A DNA stretch of 32,283 nt from an uncultured Bacteroidota bacterium (GTDB taxonomy: Bacteria > Bacteroidota > Bacteroidia > JADZBD01). The notes under the pieces were generated by a model. It was not told the origin of the DNA. It saw only the letters and a list, made by a program, of their open reading frames with translations, and did no database searches. The stretch is taken from assembly GCA_937924855.1 (NCBI GenBank), contig CALEYQ010000036.1, positions 1-32,283 on the forward strand, written 5' to 3'. A program made the translations under genes and the position numbers. Shown here piece after piece: positions 11,301-19,841 of the stretch (position 1 is the stretch's first letter; every line of letters begins with the position of its first letter).

Positions 11301-14300
11301 GTAGGAATACCCAACTCCTGGCGACGGAAAAAAGGACTCTCCGAAGGGTGTTTCAACATAATTTTGTTCATCCGGAGCCAAAATATGCCGGTTTGTAATG
11401 AAAATTGGCTGATGCAGTGGATTTTCGTCTCCTCCTGCCTGAGGCTCATTTGAGGCAACTCCGCTGGATGACCCATCGGCTAAGCTGTAAGAATATACCT
11501 GCCCGTAATGAAAACCCGCATCTGTTGAGTTCCCATTTTTGTCTTTGCTCATATCCTCCCACATATCATAAATCCTAAGTTCTTTGACTCTTAAGCCCCC
11601 ACCTAATTTTTTATTTTCCGGAGAATAAAGACGGATCCATGATTTATTTTGAACAAATTTTTGACCATAATTTTTACTTCGGAACACACCATTTGCATTT
11701 TGGAAAAGTTCAACAATCCCATTTATTATGCTTGCATTGGCGAGGGCATTCACTAAGTTTGACAAACTTGTTCCATTTACAGGATCTGGGAAGTTATACA
11801 TAAGTCGTTGGTTGTATGTCCTTCCAAAATTCCACGCTGCCTTAGAAATGGGATGGCAATCCTGGGTGTCTTCATAACCCTTATCATCTTTTTTGCTAAC
11901 AGGTTCAACTTCTACCCAACCATATCCATTTTCGATTCCTGCATCCAGTATTTTACAATAACCCGAAACAAAATCACATTCATCGATTTGATTGGGATGA
12001 TTTGATCGTTTAAGGCCCATAAAAAAACGAAAGTACATGTACCTGTATCCAATAAGATCTCTTATAAACCGTTTTTTAAATTCAACATCTCCGATATTTG
12101 ATAGTGAAGAGGGAACCTGGAAAAATAAAAATTTGTATGGATTTTGCCCTGAATAGAGTGCATCTGATCCTGTTGGAGAATCGTATTTAGTATTCCCTGA
12201 CCCCGTAATTTTAAACATCTGCATAGCGTCTTTGTCCTGAACAAAAGCATAGTCATCAGACTCATAATCTATTTGTATTTTTCCTCCGGAAGGCAATTTA
12301 ATGTCGGTCAAACTCCAGGAAGTTGCATAGAGGTCTGCATCGGATTTGTTTTGGGTGGTATACGGGTATTCTGCAGCCGATAATGGATTTGAAATATTGT
12401 TGCAATTGGATGCGGCATTGTTAGGTGCGTAATAGCCCCATCTATCATATCCTTTAATGTTGTAGGCAGGATTGGCTTCTCTGGTTCCTGTGTGGTCCGT
12501 ATTGCCATAATCAAAAGTATAACCGCTTAACCTGCCAAGGTGAGATTTCTGATAGGTGAAGAACACTTTGGTAAGCGTTAATTTTCCCTTATCCTGGTTA
12601 ATATTTTGCGGCCCATTTACCGATAAAATATTACCGGATTCATCAATCATTTGTCCGTCGTTGTTTGGCACATTCGGGCAAAGTGAGTAATCGTAACGGA
12701 AATGCACCCTTTTAATACATTCTGCGGTTTGGGGGTTCGCCTTGTAATCTATAATGGAGTAAAGGCTGATGCTGTCCAGTTTTAGCATGGAAACCAGTCC
12801 AACTCCTCCCGTTTCTCCATTCGATTCAAAGCCATCCCTTCTTGGAGAAGTATGAAAAATTGCAATATGGGTTTTGGTTTCAATAGACTGGATGTACCAA
12901 AGTTCTTTTTCGCCATAAACTAAACTTCCCTTGTTGTCGAGCTTATCTGATTTTAATCCCTCATTATAATATGCTTTATTCTGTGGAAAGGGTGTTCTCC
13001 ACCTGTATTTGGGAATGCTGGGCTGAATTCCCTGAACGGTGGGATTAGCATCGTAATTAAATTTTGTGTAAGAGCCGAGGTCACCGGCGGAGGGACCGCG
13101 GATGGCATCAACATCAGAATAATCGGCCGACAATACTGATGTTAGCAAATAGGAGTGTGCGTAGGGCGGGGTGGTGGAGGAATTGAAATAATGGTCAATG
13201 CCTTTTTTGTTTTGAATGCTGGCATCCGTTCCGGAATAATTTACGAGTCCTGAATTGCAATCTGCGGTATTTCCGGTGCAATTGAAAGTTACGTCTTTCT
13301 GTATGGTATTGTAGGCAGGAATCCCATAAACATAGCGGTTCCCGTCAGTTCTGTAAATGCTGAATTCGCCAATGTGATGGCCTTTTGCATGAACTGATTC
13401 ATAACCTTCAACACCAAATTTTTGAATTTCATTTTTTTTAAGGTATCCAACAGGTTGGTTTCTTTTTACCCGGTTGATGGAATTGCTGCTTTGTGGATTT
13501 TGAAAGCGCTTTAGCGGAGCTGTGGGACTGCTAACCGTGGTTCCGAACTTGGATTTTAAGTCACCGGTAGTGGTGCTTTGATATCCGGGTCCTTTGTCGA
13601 TTTCAATGTAAACCGGCTCAAATCTTCCTATTTCCTTTAAGAGTCCATTTGGGTTTGCGGCATCTTCATCCACATTTTTTTCACCTGCCTGTTTAAAAAA
13701 TACGGGTTCGTAAAGGTTATTATCGTTTTGATTTTGAAACTCTAGTTTTTCCTTTAATTTATTATGCTTGTTTTTCCATAATCCTGAACTGGAATTTACA
13801 ACATTTAAGCCGAAATCAAATCCATAGTGCGCCGCACTTGAAAGCCCAATTTCCATGCCAAGGTTACCACTACCGCTAGGTGAAAAGGAATATGGATCAT
13901 AAAGATAGCCTACATCATTTCTGAATGGTCGGAACGTTCCTCCAATTCCTTCCCCTGCAATTGAGAATACATCGTAGGTGTGGTTAATAACCGGTAAGTT
14001 TGTGGTTGATCTTGTAAATGAGTTATCTTTTTCTCTGTTGAAATCCAGGATTGCTTTATCATTTGTCATTGCATTTTGTTCATATAAAAATCCATAAGAT
14101 TTGAGAATGTCTTTTTTGAACATCAGCTCTGAAGTTGAAACATAGCCAGCGTATGATAAATTATTGAAAAATCCAAAAATTGCTGCACCGGTTTTTGCTG
14201 AATATGAAATTGAGTTATTAACTCTGGGAAATTGAATTTGAGGCAAATAAGTGTTTGGGGTAAGACTAATTGAAGATCCGCCATTGCTTCCTAAGAGTTC

Positions 14301-15104
14301 TGCGTCTTTTTTTCCGCTTTTTTTGTGTTCAGCCTTTTCTTTCTCACTTACATATTTTTCACCTGTTATTCCATAGCTTAATGATTTTAATCCTGTTCTG
14401 TTATTTATGGTTACCCCGATTTTGCCTCCGAGTAAATAATCTCCATCTTTTTTTGCTTTTTGTTTATGGTCGAACGAGATGTTGGGCATCAGGTTTAATC
14501 CATCTTTCGAGGCTGAGATGTTTAGTCCCAAATGATAATTGTTTTTTTCGGTTAAATTTTTTGTTGAGCTAAGCTTGGGACTTAAAGTCTGTTCAAATCC
14601 AACCCCCTCATAATTGCTGTAATTTACGCCAAGTGAATAACCAAGGCCAAAAGCCCATTTAGAATCTTGCCCAAATAATTCAATGTTGCCTCCAATACTA
14701 AGACCAACGGTGGTAGCCGGTCGCAAATTGTTTTCCTGTTTTATTTCATCGCCATTAAAATCATCCGGAACCCCACGCATATTTCTTGTAATTACCCCCG
14801 GATTAATATTCCAACCTAACCCAACCCAACTGGCTTCCTGGTCCATGGTTATTCCGGCATTATAAATAAGATTAACAGGGTAACCACCCACATCCAGCAG
14901 GGGAATGTTGTAGGAAAAATCGCCGGTGAATGGATCAACCATATCTGACATTCCAACGGGTTGAAAGCTCTGAACCTCCGGTTGGCTCGGGCCACTTGTT
15001 AAGGCCATTAAAGTGGCGGGATTAATTATCTGGATGAGCATGTTAATGGCCATATAAATGGCAAATGCCTTAACATATTTATTTTGTCTTACTCTGGAAA
15101 GCAT
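8385..15104 (-). CDS. SpvB/TcB-like giant secreted protein with C-terminal YD repeat
   Basis: This 2239-aa protein starts with a basic region and a hydrophobic signal segment (about residues 11-34, cleavage near LMA|LTSG). It continues with the motif block GPSQPE...MVDPFTGDFSYNIPLLDVGG...EASWVGLGWNINPGVITR (residues 38-107). I recognise this as the N-terminal signature of a Bacteroidota family related to the SpvB/TcB side of RHS systems. Residues ~120-280 are Gly-rich beta strands. A Cys-rich region lies at roughly 1730-1900, followed by a jelly-roll, carbohydrate-binding-like segment (FDGFEDYDF ... AYLDDIRIQP). The end is a YD-type tail (FVYDPISLRLWAELDERNF, YEYDNEGTLLRIKKE). It lies 2 bp after the 205-aa gene. 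With the downstream RHS protein it probably builds one beta-cage assembly; this pairing is inferred. Confidence 0.9.
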   Translation of the reverse strand: MLSRVRQNKYVKAFAIYMAINMLIQIINPATLMALTSGPSQPEVQSFQPVGMSDMVDPFTGDFSYNIPLLDVGGYPVNLIYNAGITMDQEASWVGLGWNINPGVITRNMRGVPDDFNGDEIKQENNLRPATTVGLSIGGNIELFGQDSKWAFGLGYSLGVNYSNYEGVGFEQTLSPKLSSTKNLTEKNNYHLGLNISASKDGLNLMPNISFDHKQKAKKDGDYLLGGKIGVTINNRTGLKSLSYGITGEKYVSEKEKAEHKKSGKKDAELLGSNGGSSISLTPNTYLPQIQFPRVNNSISYSAKTGAAIFGFFNNLSYAGYVSTSELMFKKDILKSYGFLYEQNAMTNDKAILDFNREKDNSFTRSTTNLPVINHTYDVFSIAGEGIGGTFRPFRNDVGYLYDPYSFSPSGSGNLGMEIGLSSAAHYGFDFGLNVVNSSSGLWKNKHNKLKEKLEFQNQNDNNLYEPVFFKQAGEKNVDEDAANPNGLLKEIGRFEPVYIEIDKGPGYQSTTTGDLKSKFGTTVSSPTAPLKRFQNPQSSNSINRVKRNQPVGYLKKNEIQKFGVEGYESVHAKGHHIGEFSIYRTDGNRYVYGIPAYNTIQKDVTFNCTGNTADCNSGLVNYSGTDASIQNKKGIDHYFNSSTTPPYAHSYLLTSVLSADYSDVDAIRGPSAGDLGSYTKFNYDANPTVQGIQPSIPKYRWRTPFPQNKAYYNEGLKSDKLDNKGSLVYGEKELWYIQSIETKTHIAIFHTSPRRDGFESNGETGGVGLVSMLKLDSISLYSIIDYKANPQTAECIKRVHFRYDYSLCPNVPNNDGQMIDESGNILSVNGPQNINQDKGKLTLTKVFFTYQKSHLGRLSGYTFDYGNTDHTGTREANPAYNIKGYDRWGYYAPNNAASNCNNISNPLSAAEYPYTTQNKSDADLYATSWSLTDIKLPSGGKIQIDYESDDYAFVQDKDAMQMFKITGSGNTKYDSPTGSDALYSGQNPYKFLFFQVPSSLSNIGDVEFKKRFIRDLIGYRYMYFRFFMGLKRSNHPNQIDECDFVSGYCKILDAGIENGYGWVEVEPVSKKDDKGYEDTQDCHPISKAAWNFGRTYNQRLMYNFPDPVNGTSLSNLVNALANASIINGIVELFQNANGVFRSKNYGQKFVQNKSWIRLYSPENKKLGGGLRVKELRIYDMWEDMSKDKNGNSTDAGFHYGQVYSYSLADGSSSGVASNEPQAGGDENPLHQPIFITNRHILAPDEQNYVETPFGESFFPSPGVGYSYVTVKNLPRSYGSPINKQVKRHATGKTVNEFYTAKDFPVRVDYTPLKPIEQTSKKLGNLLNVYSRNNMTASQGYSIELNDMHGKPKAQWVYAEDQSDPISGAKYIYNTSTISHTYSNPIGSGSNQTITLTSLNNLVDVIYPNGKIDKREVGVDVDFVTDFREMATKAHSIATQSNLSAFLIAFVPVAVPTILPSYSSENTRFRSAVTTKVINRYGILRETIAFDLGSEVSTENLGWDAETGEVILTKTKNNFNDPIYNFTYPAHWAYNRMGPAYQNLGYIMGPVTINSNSSVGNTSPCYLVKGDEVKVFKKYPLGGNYTLGKAWVWDTDDDITNGFYLIDKWGKEYTTSSITGAYLEVMRSGRRNMQTSPIGTITSLSNPIVANTSGPEPFKIDFTANTKIINTSMTEFSEKWGTSCNENLKWNGDSCRCETETNTLNQWNSVFQYLFSNNGFCSQSFPVPAYFFPEITENCGYTNLQHVNWEVQNSLCTLTSGNPNGYEVYLNPICVPGCTGNCPIGQNYMDCGFDFAALNQNLQALQTLPDNLTWGNLTSLQIIGVFPSSCELENINSALAVGTFITNENIAVQIMVRITSDCYTFGKCGVQPPCVALSGSIINPFVSNMRGVWRPKKSWLYQTERTQDLVASKIYVRTDGTYQNFNKFWNEPVGSSPEWTKNTSNWTWASEVTQFSPFGFELENKDALNIHSAAIYGYANTLPKAVSSNSQTNQIAFDGFEDYDFIVNNGCCPGPFDFYSYANLRTTEFAHTGRYSMKLTGGGANSINTTRPLITGTCTTAVDDMPFTVKPCDIINPFGPHTTNLPTAGMEYVISYWVKESTPNNQRIFDYTATQCSIVVNSINKTLTTQKGDIIDGWQRVEHKFNILPTDVGNIEVVFNFTGQAGNAAYLDDIRIQPFKSSMKSFVYDPISLRLWAELDERNFATFYEYDNEGTLLRIKKETEKGIMTIQESRNNFSK

Positions 15105-15106
15105 GG

Positions 15107-15724
15107 TTATTCTTTCAATTTTGGATATGTGGATGGGTCATTGTTCTGGAAAAGGAATTTTAATTTCCCTGCCCCAAAATTTTTATCATAAAAAATAAAC
15201 TCCCTCGGGCTGAAGTCTTTTGGCTTTTGGAAAGCGGCATGAATTTTAAGAGCGGGACTTAAACCATAATTCCTTTCTGAATGGATAATTAAGCACGGGA
15301 GGGTATCTGCTTGACTTACAAGAAAAAGATCTTCCTGAACCTTAAATGAGAAATAGTTAAAAATTTTAGAATATGCTTCATTATTGTCGGAATAATTTTT
15401 TAGTAAGTTAAGGCCTTCTTTATGCTCCAGAGTCAGCGTGTAGTATTCCAAACTTCCAAGACTTTGAATGAAAGATTGGAATTTTAATTTTTCATTGGGT
15501 TCCAGTCCCTCTTCTTTTAGGGCAATGTATTCCGGTGTTTTTTGCTGTACGGAAAACAATATATTGTTGAATTCTCTGGTTTTTTTTAGTCCGTTTTCAG
15601 GATTCTCAATCCAATTAATGAGTTCCCTTGGCTCCAAATGCTTTGGCTTACTCCAGAAAGAGGAGAGAGCAAGCAGGCCAATACCTTTTAATATCAAAAA
15701 AAATCTCATTTTCCTTCTTATCAT
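15107..15724 (-). CDS. Exported 205-aa protein of unknown function
   Basis: I do not recognise this family. The N-terminus (MIRRKMRFFLILKGIGLLALSSFWS) is a signal peptide without a lipobox. The mature part has an ELINWIENPENGLKK helix-rich start and a beta-rich second half with aromatic strands (LEYYTLTLEH, KIFNYFSFKVQEDLFLVSQ, REFIFYDKNFGAGKLKFLF). The start codon overlaps the stop of the OmpH-like gene in an ATGA junction, and the SpvB-like gene follows after 2 bp. Translation is therefore probably coupled, and the product likely serves the same periplasmic or surface assembly. It contains no catalytic motif that I can see. Confidence 0.8.
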   Translation of the reverse strand: MIRRKMRFFLILKGIGLLALSSFWSKPKHLEPRELINWIENPENGLKKTREFNNILFSVQQKTPEYIALKEEGLEPNEKLKFQSFIQSLGSLEYYTLTLEHKEGLNLLKNYSDNNEAYSKIFNYFSFKVQEDLFLVSQADTLPCLIIHSERNYGLSPALKIHAAFQKPKDFSPREFIFYDKNFGAGKLKFLFQNNDPSTYPKLKE

Positions 15725-16230
15725 TCGTTAACAATTAAAATGGCGGCATCTGTCGCATCAAACTTTTTTTCGGCATACATCAAGCTTCCCTGGCCTGTTG
15801 TTCCTAAAAGAATATCTATTCCGTTTTCAATAGCAAACTCCTTTATTAGTTGATTTAATTGGGTCCAAATTTGGTTGTTATATTCCGTTGCTGTTTCTTC
15901 ATTTTGATTGTAAAAAACTTCTTCCATATTTTCATAATGCTTTCGCATTTGATCATACCTTTTGAGTTCCTCCAATCCCGGATTTTTGTTTGCGCTTATC
16001 TGCATTCCGTAATTTTGAAGTATAACTTTTGCACTGTCCAGTGAAACCTTCCTTTTTAATTCGGTTTTTTTTAGTTCATTTTCCATTTCAATTTTCATTT
16101 TGAATTCGGAAAACAATCGCCCGTTTTCTATATAAGCTATTTTTTCAGATGAGGGTAATAAGGCAAATCCGCTAAAAAGTAGTGCCAGGGAAATTATTCC
16201 CGCAAATGTCAAGACTATTCTTTTTTTCAT
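15721..16230 (-). CDS. OmpH/Skp-family periplasmic chaperone
   Basis: This 169-aa protein has an export signal (about residues 1-23), then the OmpH-like opening EKIAYIENGRLFSEFKMKIEMENELKK. A long charged helix with coiled-coil character spans ~45-120. The C-terminal beta segment (NGIDILLGTTGQGSLMYAEKKFDATDAAILIVNE) is typical of the family. Skp/OmpH proteins trimerise and hold unfolded outer-membrane or secreted beta-proteins in the periplasm. Placement inside this operon, 1 bp after the 967-aa gene and overlapping the 205-aa gene by 4 bp, suggests it is dedicated to these large beta-rich clients. In most Bacteroidota ompH sits next to bamA, which is not visible here. Family confidence is good; client assignment is inferred. 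Confidence 0.85.
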   Translation of the reverse strand: MKKRIVLTFAGIISLALLFSGFALLPSSEKIAYIENGRLFSEFKMKIEMENELKKTELKRKVSLDSAKVILQNYGMQISANKNPGLEELKRYDQMRKHYENMEEVFYNQNEETATEYNNQIWTQLNQLIKEFAIENGIDILLGTTGQGSLMYAEKKFDATDAAILIVNE

Positions 16231-16231
16231 A

Positions 16232-19135
16232 TTATGTTTTTTTGAATCGTAGTTTCCAGACTTCTCCCTTGTTGTTTTTTACTTCAAGAACATAGAAGTC
16301 CCCATTTGTCAGACTTCCGACATTTATGGAAATTCGATTATCTCCGTATTTTACAATTTTTGGATCGGAGCCTCCATTAATTAAGGAAGTTCTATTGGAG
16401 TTGAATATTTCATAGGTTAAGGAGCTGGTCATTCCTTTGTATTCCTCAGGATACTTTACACGAAGCGTGTTTTTTATAGGGAAATAGCCTCCATCTAATT
16501 TTCGTTGCAATTGGATGAAGGGCATGCCGTATTTTGTTGCAATTAGCAATATATTGTTTGCCTGGGATAGGGGATTTAATGATTTTATGCTACCCGTATT
16601 CCCATTATTTATAATAGTTCCCTGGCCTGAATAGGCCCATTTTGCACCGTCCCAATGACTAACGCAAAAATCATCCACCAGATCCATGTTTGGGGAATTA
16701 ATATTCCAGAAAAGTGTAACTCTGACATTACTTGTGCCTGCATTTCTATTGAATGTCCAGTATTCCCTATTACTTACGCCTGAAATTGAATCATCGTAAA
16801 CAAAACCCTCGCTTTGTTCAGTCGGAAAATACTCGGCCGTGAATTCATCAGAAGTTGATGCTGGCGCTTCCATTTCCAGGGGGTGATATAAAGGGGTTGA
16901 AACTCCATTTATATTTGAAGTTCCGCCAAGAGGAAACACGAAAGCATCGTTTCCGGCTTTTCGCATGGGGCCCTTTACAAATCCGCTGTCGGAACCTTTT
17001 CTTGCAAAGGCATTATCATTTAACTTTATGTAGTTTGAGGCGGTTCCTTCAATAATTCCTTCCGTCAGATCAAGTGTGTCGGTTATGATGATGGGATTTC
17101 CAAGGATTACGGTACCGGTATTGGCTTTGTCAAGTTTAAGTTTTTTAAAAGTTTCTGTCGAACCCGGCCTCGAAACGGTTTGGGTTGAAGTTCCATTGAG
17201 TGTTACAAAACCACCGGATGTTGAAAAAGTGCCGTTATTGGTCCAGTTTCCACCTACAACCATGTCAAAACCACCGGTGGTTAAGGTTGCTGAAGCGTTA
17301 ATTTTAAAATTATTGGTAACAATCAGTTTTCCGGTAAGTGTTCTTGAGTTGTTAATTTCAACTTTATTAAAAGCCATACATCCGTTAGTGCCCTCTCCGT
17401 CAAGATTTTTTGTTCCGTAAAAACCAACCGTCGAAGTGTCGGCATTTACGCTTCCTTGTGTGTAGGTCCAGTTTTCCCGGGCGGTTATTAAGCCGGCCAA
17501 TGTTAATGTGCCCGAAGTTTTATCAATAAAAATATTTGGTGGACCACCTAAACCAATAGTGTTTTGTCCGGTTATTTTTTGATCTCCTGTACCGTTTAAA
17601 TATAAATTAGCTGTTCCGCCCCCACTTGTACTTGTGCTTGTATTGGTTATGGTTAAATTTCCCTTTACATTTAAAGATCCTGTATTTAGGGTTAACTGAT
17701 TGTTACCGTTTAATGTTACATTTCCATTTGCTGTTATGGTGGACCCTGAGGCAATGGTCATGGTTGCTGTTTGGTTTAGTACATTGCCAAAGGAAATGTT
17801 ATTAAGCGTGTGGGTTCCTGATATGGTTTTGTTGTGCTGAAAATAAACTGTGCTGGTACCCGGACTAATAGTACCTGCTGTGTAATTCCATGCGCCTCCA
17901 ACATATATCGTTCCTAAAAGATATAGGGTTCCTGATGGCTTGTTTATTACAATGTGTGGAAAGGGGTTAAGGAAAGTCCCTGTTTCGTCGCCATATATGG
18001 TTTGATCACCCGTTCCAACTAAGTTTAACGAAGTGTTGCCAATGCTTAAAGGATTTCCATTTGCTCTTCCAAATAAATTTCCGTGAATGTTTATTGTGCC
18101 GTTGGTACATGTGGCGGTGTTTCCATTTATTGTAAAATCACCCTTTAAAGTAATTGTTGTATTTGTAAATTGGAAGGATCCAGTAACAACCACAAGATTG
18201 TTTAAGGTATGATTGCCAGTAAAAGTAGCTGGCGGGCCCTGGCCGAAAATAATAACTGTACTATTACCACATTCCAGGCTTCCTGCAACATAAGTCCAGG
18301 AATTAACCATCCTGATAATGTCGTGAAGAAACAGAGTGTCCCCTGTTTTATTTATTTTGACATTGGGCAACGTTCCGCTCGAAGTTGTCCTGCCATACAA
18401 ATGTTGTTTTTTGTTACCGAAAAATTCAAGAATGGTTGACCCCCCTACAGCAGTTGAGCTGCTATTCATATACACATTCCCCTCCACTCTAATTGTTCCC
18501 CCATTTATGGCGACAAAGCCAGTTCCTGCCAATGTTAGATCATTTTCTAAAGAAATTATTGTTCCTGATGAAATTGTGTAGATATAGTTATTTGTGTTTG
18601 AGATATACCATTGATAAAAAGTAATTGAACCTGTGAAAGTGGCCGGGTTGTTGTTACACCTTACTCTACCATTATTATGAAGGAAAGTTCCCCCGTTTTT
18701 TGTTAATCCATTATAAATGAACATGTCGGAACTGGTAGCCCGGTAAACCCCGCCATCCAGAACAAACACTCCGGTAAAATTCATATTGGTACTATCACCC
18801 CAAAAAACTCCGCCTTGTTGTCTGAATCCATTAAGTGTGCTTAAACCCTTTTTGTTTTGAAAAATGGTATCCGTATTATAGCCAGTTAGAATTTCAAATC
18901 TCCTAACATTTATTGCTATATCGAAAATGCATCTTCCGGTACCATTACCATCAAAATATGCTGTATCGCTGGTTCCGGGTACACTTGCACCCCCTGAACC
19001 ACCCGATGTGGCCGACCAGTTGGAAGTATTGTTCCAGTTGGTGTTGGATCCATTGCCAATCCAATAGCGCTTTGCCGGCCACATAATGCCCGTAACCAAA
19101 ACGAAGAATAGGAGTGAGCCAAAATTTAAATTCAT
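16232..19135 (-). CDS. Repetitive secreted surface protein with probable T9SS sorting domain
   Basis: The 967-aa product has a signal peptide (cleavage near residue 21, before KRYWIGNGSNTNW). The opening RYWIGN...WNNTSNWSATSGGSGGASVPG is common at the start of Bacteroidota surface proteins. The body is low-complexity, Thr/Asn/Gly-rich beta-strand repeats, probably a beta-helix, with three ~135-140-residue copies. Then comes a beta-sandwich region around FVFPLGG and FTAEYF. The last ~70 residues (LRVKYPEEYKG ... LTNGDFYVLEVKNNKG ... LRFKKT) resemble a type A T9SS C-terminal sorting domain, which would direct outer-membrane export by T9SS and surface attachment. It starts 4 bp after the 233-aa gene. 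An adhesin or structural role is likely; no enzyme motif is visible. Confidence 0.85.
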   Translation of the reverse strand: MNLNFGSLLFFVLVTGIMWPAKRYWIGNGSNTNWNNTSNWSATSGGSGGASVPGTSDTAYFDGNGTGRCIFDIAINVRRFEILTGYNTDTIFQNKKGLSTLNGFRQQGGVFWGDSTNMNFTGVFVLDGGVYRATSSDMFIYNGLTKNGGTFLHNNGRVRCNNNPATFTGSITFYQWYISNTNNYIYTISSGTIISLENDLTLAGTGFVAINGGTIRVEGNVYMNSSSTAVGGSTILEFFGNKKQHLYGRTTSSGTLPNVKINKTGDTLFLHDIIRMVNSWTYVAGSLECGNSTVIIFGQGPPATFTGNHTLNNLVVVTGSFQFTNTTITLKGDFTINGNTATCTNGTINIHGNLFGRANGNPLSIGNTSLNLVGTGDQTIYGDETGTFLNPFPHIVINKPSGTLYLLGTIYVGGAWNYTAGTISPGTSTVYFQHNKTISGTHTLNNISFGNVLNQTATMTIASGSTITANGNVTLNGNNQLTLNTGSLNVKGNLTITNTSTSTSGGGTANLYLNGTGDQKITGQNTIGLGGPPNIFIDKTSGTLTLAGLITARENWTYTQGSVNADTSTVGFYGTKNLDGEGTNGCMAFNKVEINNSRTLTGKLIVTNNFKINASATLTTGGFDMVVGGNWTNNGTFSTSGGFVTLNGTSTQTVSRPGSTETFKKLKLDKANTGTVILGNPIIITDTLDLTEGIIEGTASNYIKLNDNAFARKGSDSGFVKGPMRKAGNDAFVFPLGGTSNINGVSTPLYHPLEMEAPASTSDEFTAEYFPTEQSEGFVYDDSISGVSNREYWTFNRNAGTSNVRVTLFWNINSPNMDLVDDFCVSHWDGAKWAYSGQGTIINNGNTGSIKSLNPLSQANNILLIATKYGMPFIQLQRKLDGGYFPIKNTLRVKYPEEYKGMTSSLTYEIFNSNRTSLINGGSDPKIVKYGDNRISINVGSLTNGDFYVLEVKNNKGEVWKLRFKKT
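17195..18445 (-). repeat. Three ~135-140-residue internal repeats in the 967-aa protein
   Basis: Three units share the order [LGTGDQ-like strand] - [INK/IDK-x-SGTLxL] - [WxYxxGS] - [TSTVxF] - [HTLNN / GNLT strands]. Examples are KINKTGDTLFL with WTYVAGS, VINKPSGTLYLLG with WNYTAGT, and FIDKTSGTLTLAG with WTYTQGS. Boundaries are approximate. The copies are clearly related but diverged, so they are old duplications within one beta-helix rather than a recent expansion. Confidence 0.7.
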
Positions 19136-19139
19136 TTTT

Positions 19140-19841
19140 TTAATTGTTTTGAGGAGAAAGTTCGAGCCTTGTTCCGGAGGAGGGGAACCTTGTAAGGTAT
19201 TTTATTTCACCTATATCGAAAATGGTTTCTAAACTTAAATTCCCTGCGCTGCCAAAAATGCAAGCTGCCTTATGGTACGAATCCATCATTGGATTGATAA
19301 ATCCCAAATGGAAAAATACTGTTGAGTCTGGTAATCCGGCGTAAGAATTGGCACCGGAATGAATGACAATCCTGTTGCTACTTTCTAAAAGAGAAATTTG
19401 AAAGTTAAGAGAACTGTCTACTTCAGTCGATCTGAAATTTTTAAATTCAAGGGTTAGCTTTCTGGAACCTTCATTGCCTGTTAGTTTGTACCCTATTACA
19501 GAAATGGGGGCCTCTGAAGTGTCTACCCTGGGTTGGATACCACCAAACCCTGAAATGGCCTGCTTCCTTTCAGTCCCAAATAGTAATTTTCCTGAATTTG
19601 TTACAATTAGTGAATTATAGGTATCCCCGGCAAAATTAAACGGGAAGCCAATTGCAATTGTCGCGGTTTGATCCGGAGAACCGGTGACCGGTAGCAAGGT
19701 TGGGTCTGCTAAAGGCTGAAAAACCTGATTGGATACAGATAAGGAATAGTTAAAATTTTGGCTGTAAGATGGATAATAAACCATCCAAAGGGTAATCCCG
19801 ATTAAAAGGGATTGAATCCTGTTGCTTCGCTTTTTCATCAC
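19140..19841 (-). CDS. Secreted beta-sandwich protein, first gene of the minus-strand operon
   Basis: The 233-aa protein has a signal peptide ending at PSYSQ|NFNYSL. The mature part is beta-rich, with the pattern ATIAIGFPFNFAGDTYNSLIVTNSGKLLFG. That pattern is frequent in N-terminal modules of Bacteroidota secreted and T9SS-exported proteins ('IGF.F.F.G..Y....V.SNG.L.FG'). It has no sorting domain of its own, which suggests it stays periplasmic or binds a partner. It is promoter-proximal, 289 bp from the first gene of the divergent T2SS operon, and is followed by the 967-aa gene after 4 bp. Function is unknown; it may be a small structural partner of the 967-aa protein. Confidence 0.82.
   Translation of the reverse strand: MMKKRSNRIQSLLIGITLWMVYYPSYSQNFNYSLSVSNQVFQPLADPTLLPVTGSPDQTATIAIGFPFNFAGDTYNSLIVTNSGKLLFGTERKQAISGFGGIQPRVDTSEAPISVIGYKLTGNEGSRKLTLEFKNFRSTEVDSSLNFQISLLESSNRIVIHSGANSYAGLPDSTVFFHLGFINPMMDSYHKAACIFGSAGNLSLETIFDIGEIKYLTRFPSSGTRLELSPQNN

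Noticed and set aside
7845..14865. Plus- and minus-strand ORFs inside the SpvB-like and 250-aa genes
   Set aside because: They are shadow frames of strong genes with signal peptides and conserved motifs.
1..15104. Complete ABC-type Tc toxin locus
   Set aside because: No TcA-like pore protein is visible in the window, and both giants carry their own Sec signal peptides, unlike typical TcB and TcC.
17195..18445. CRISPR or nucleotide-level repeat array
   Set aside because: The repetition is at protein level with diverged codons; there are no identical DNA repeats with spacers.
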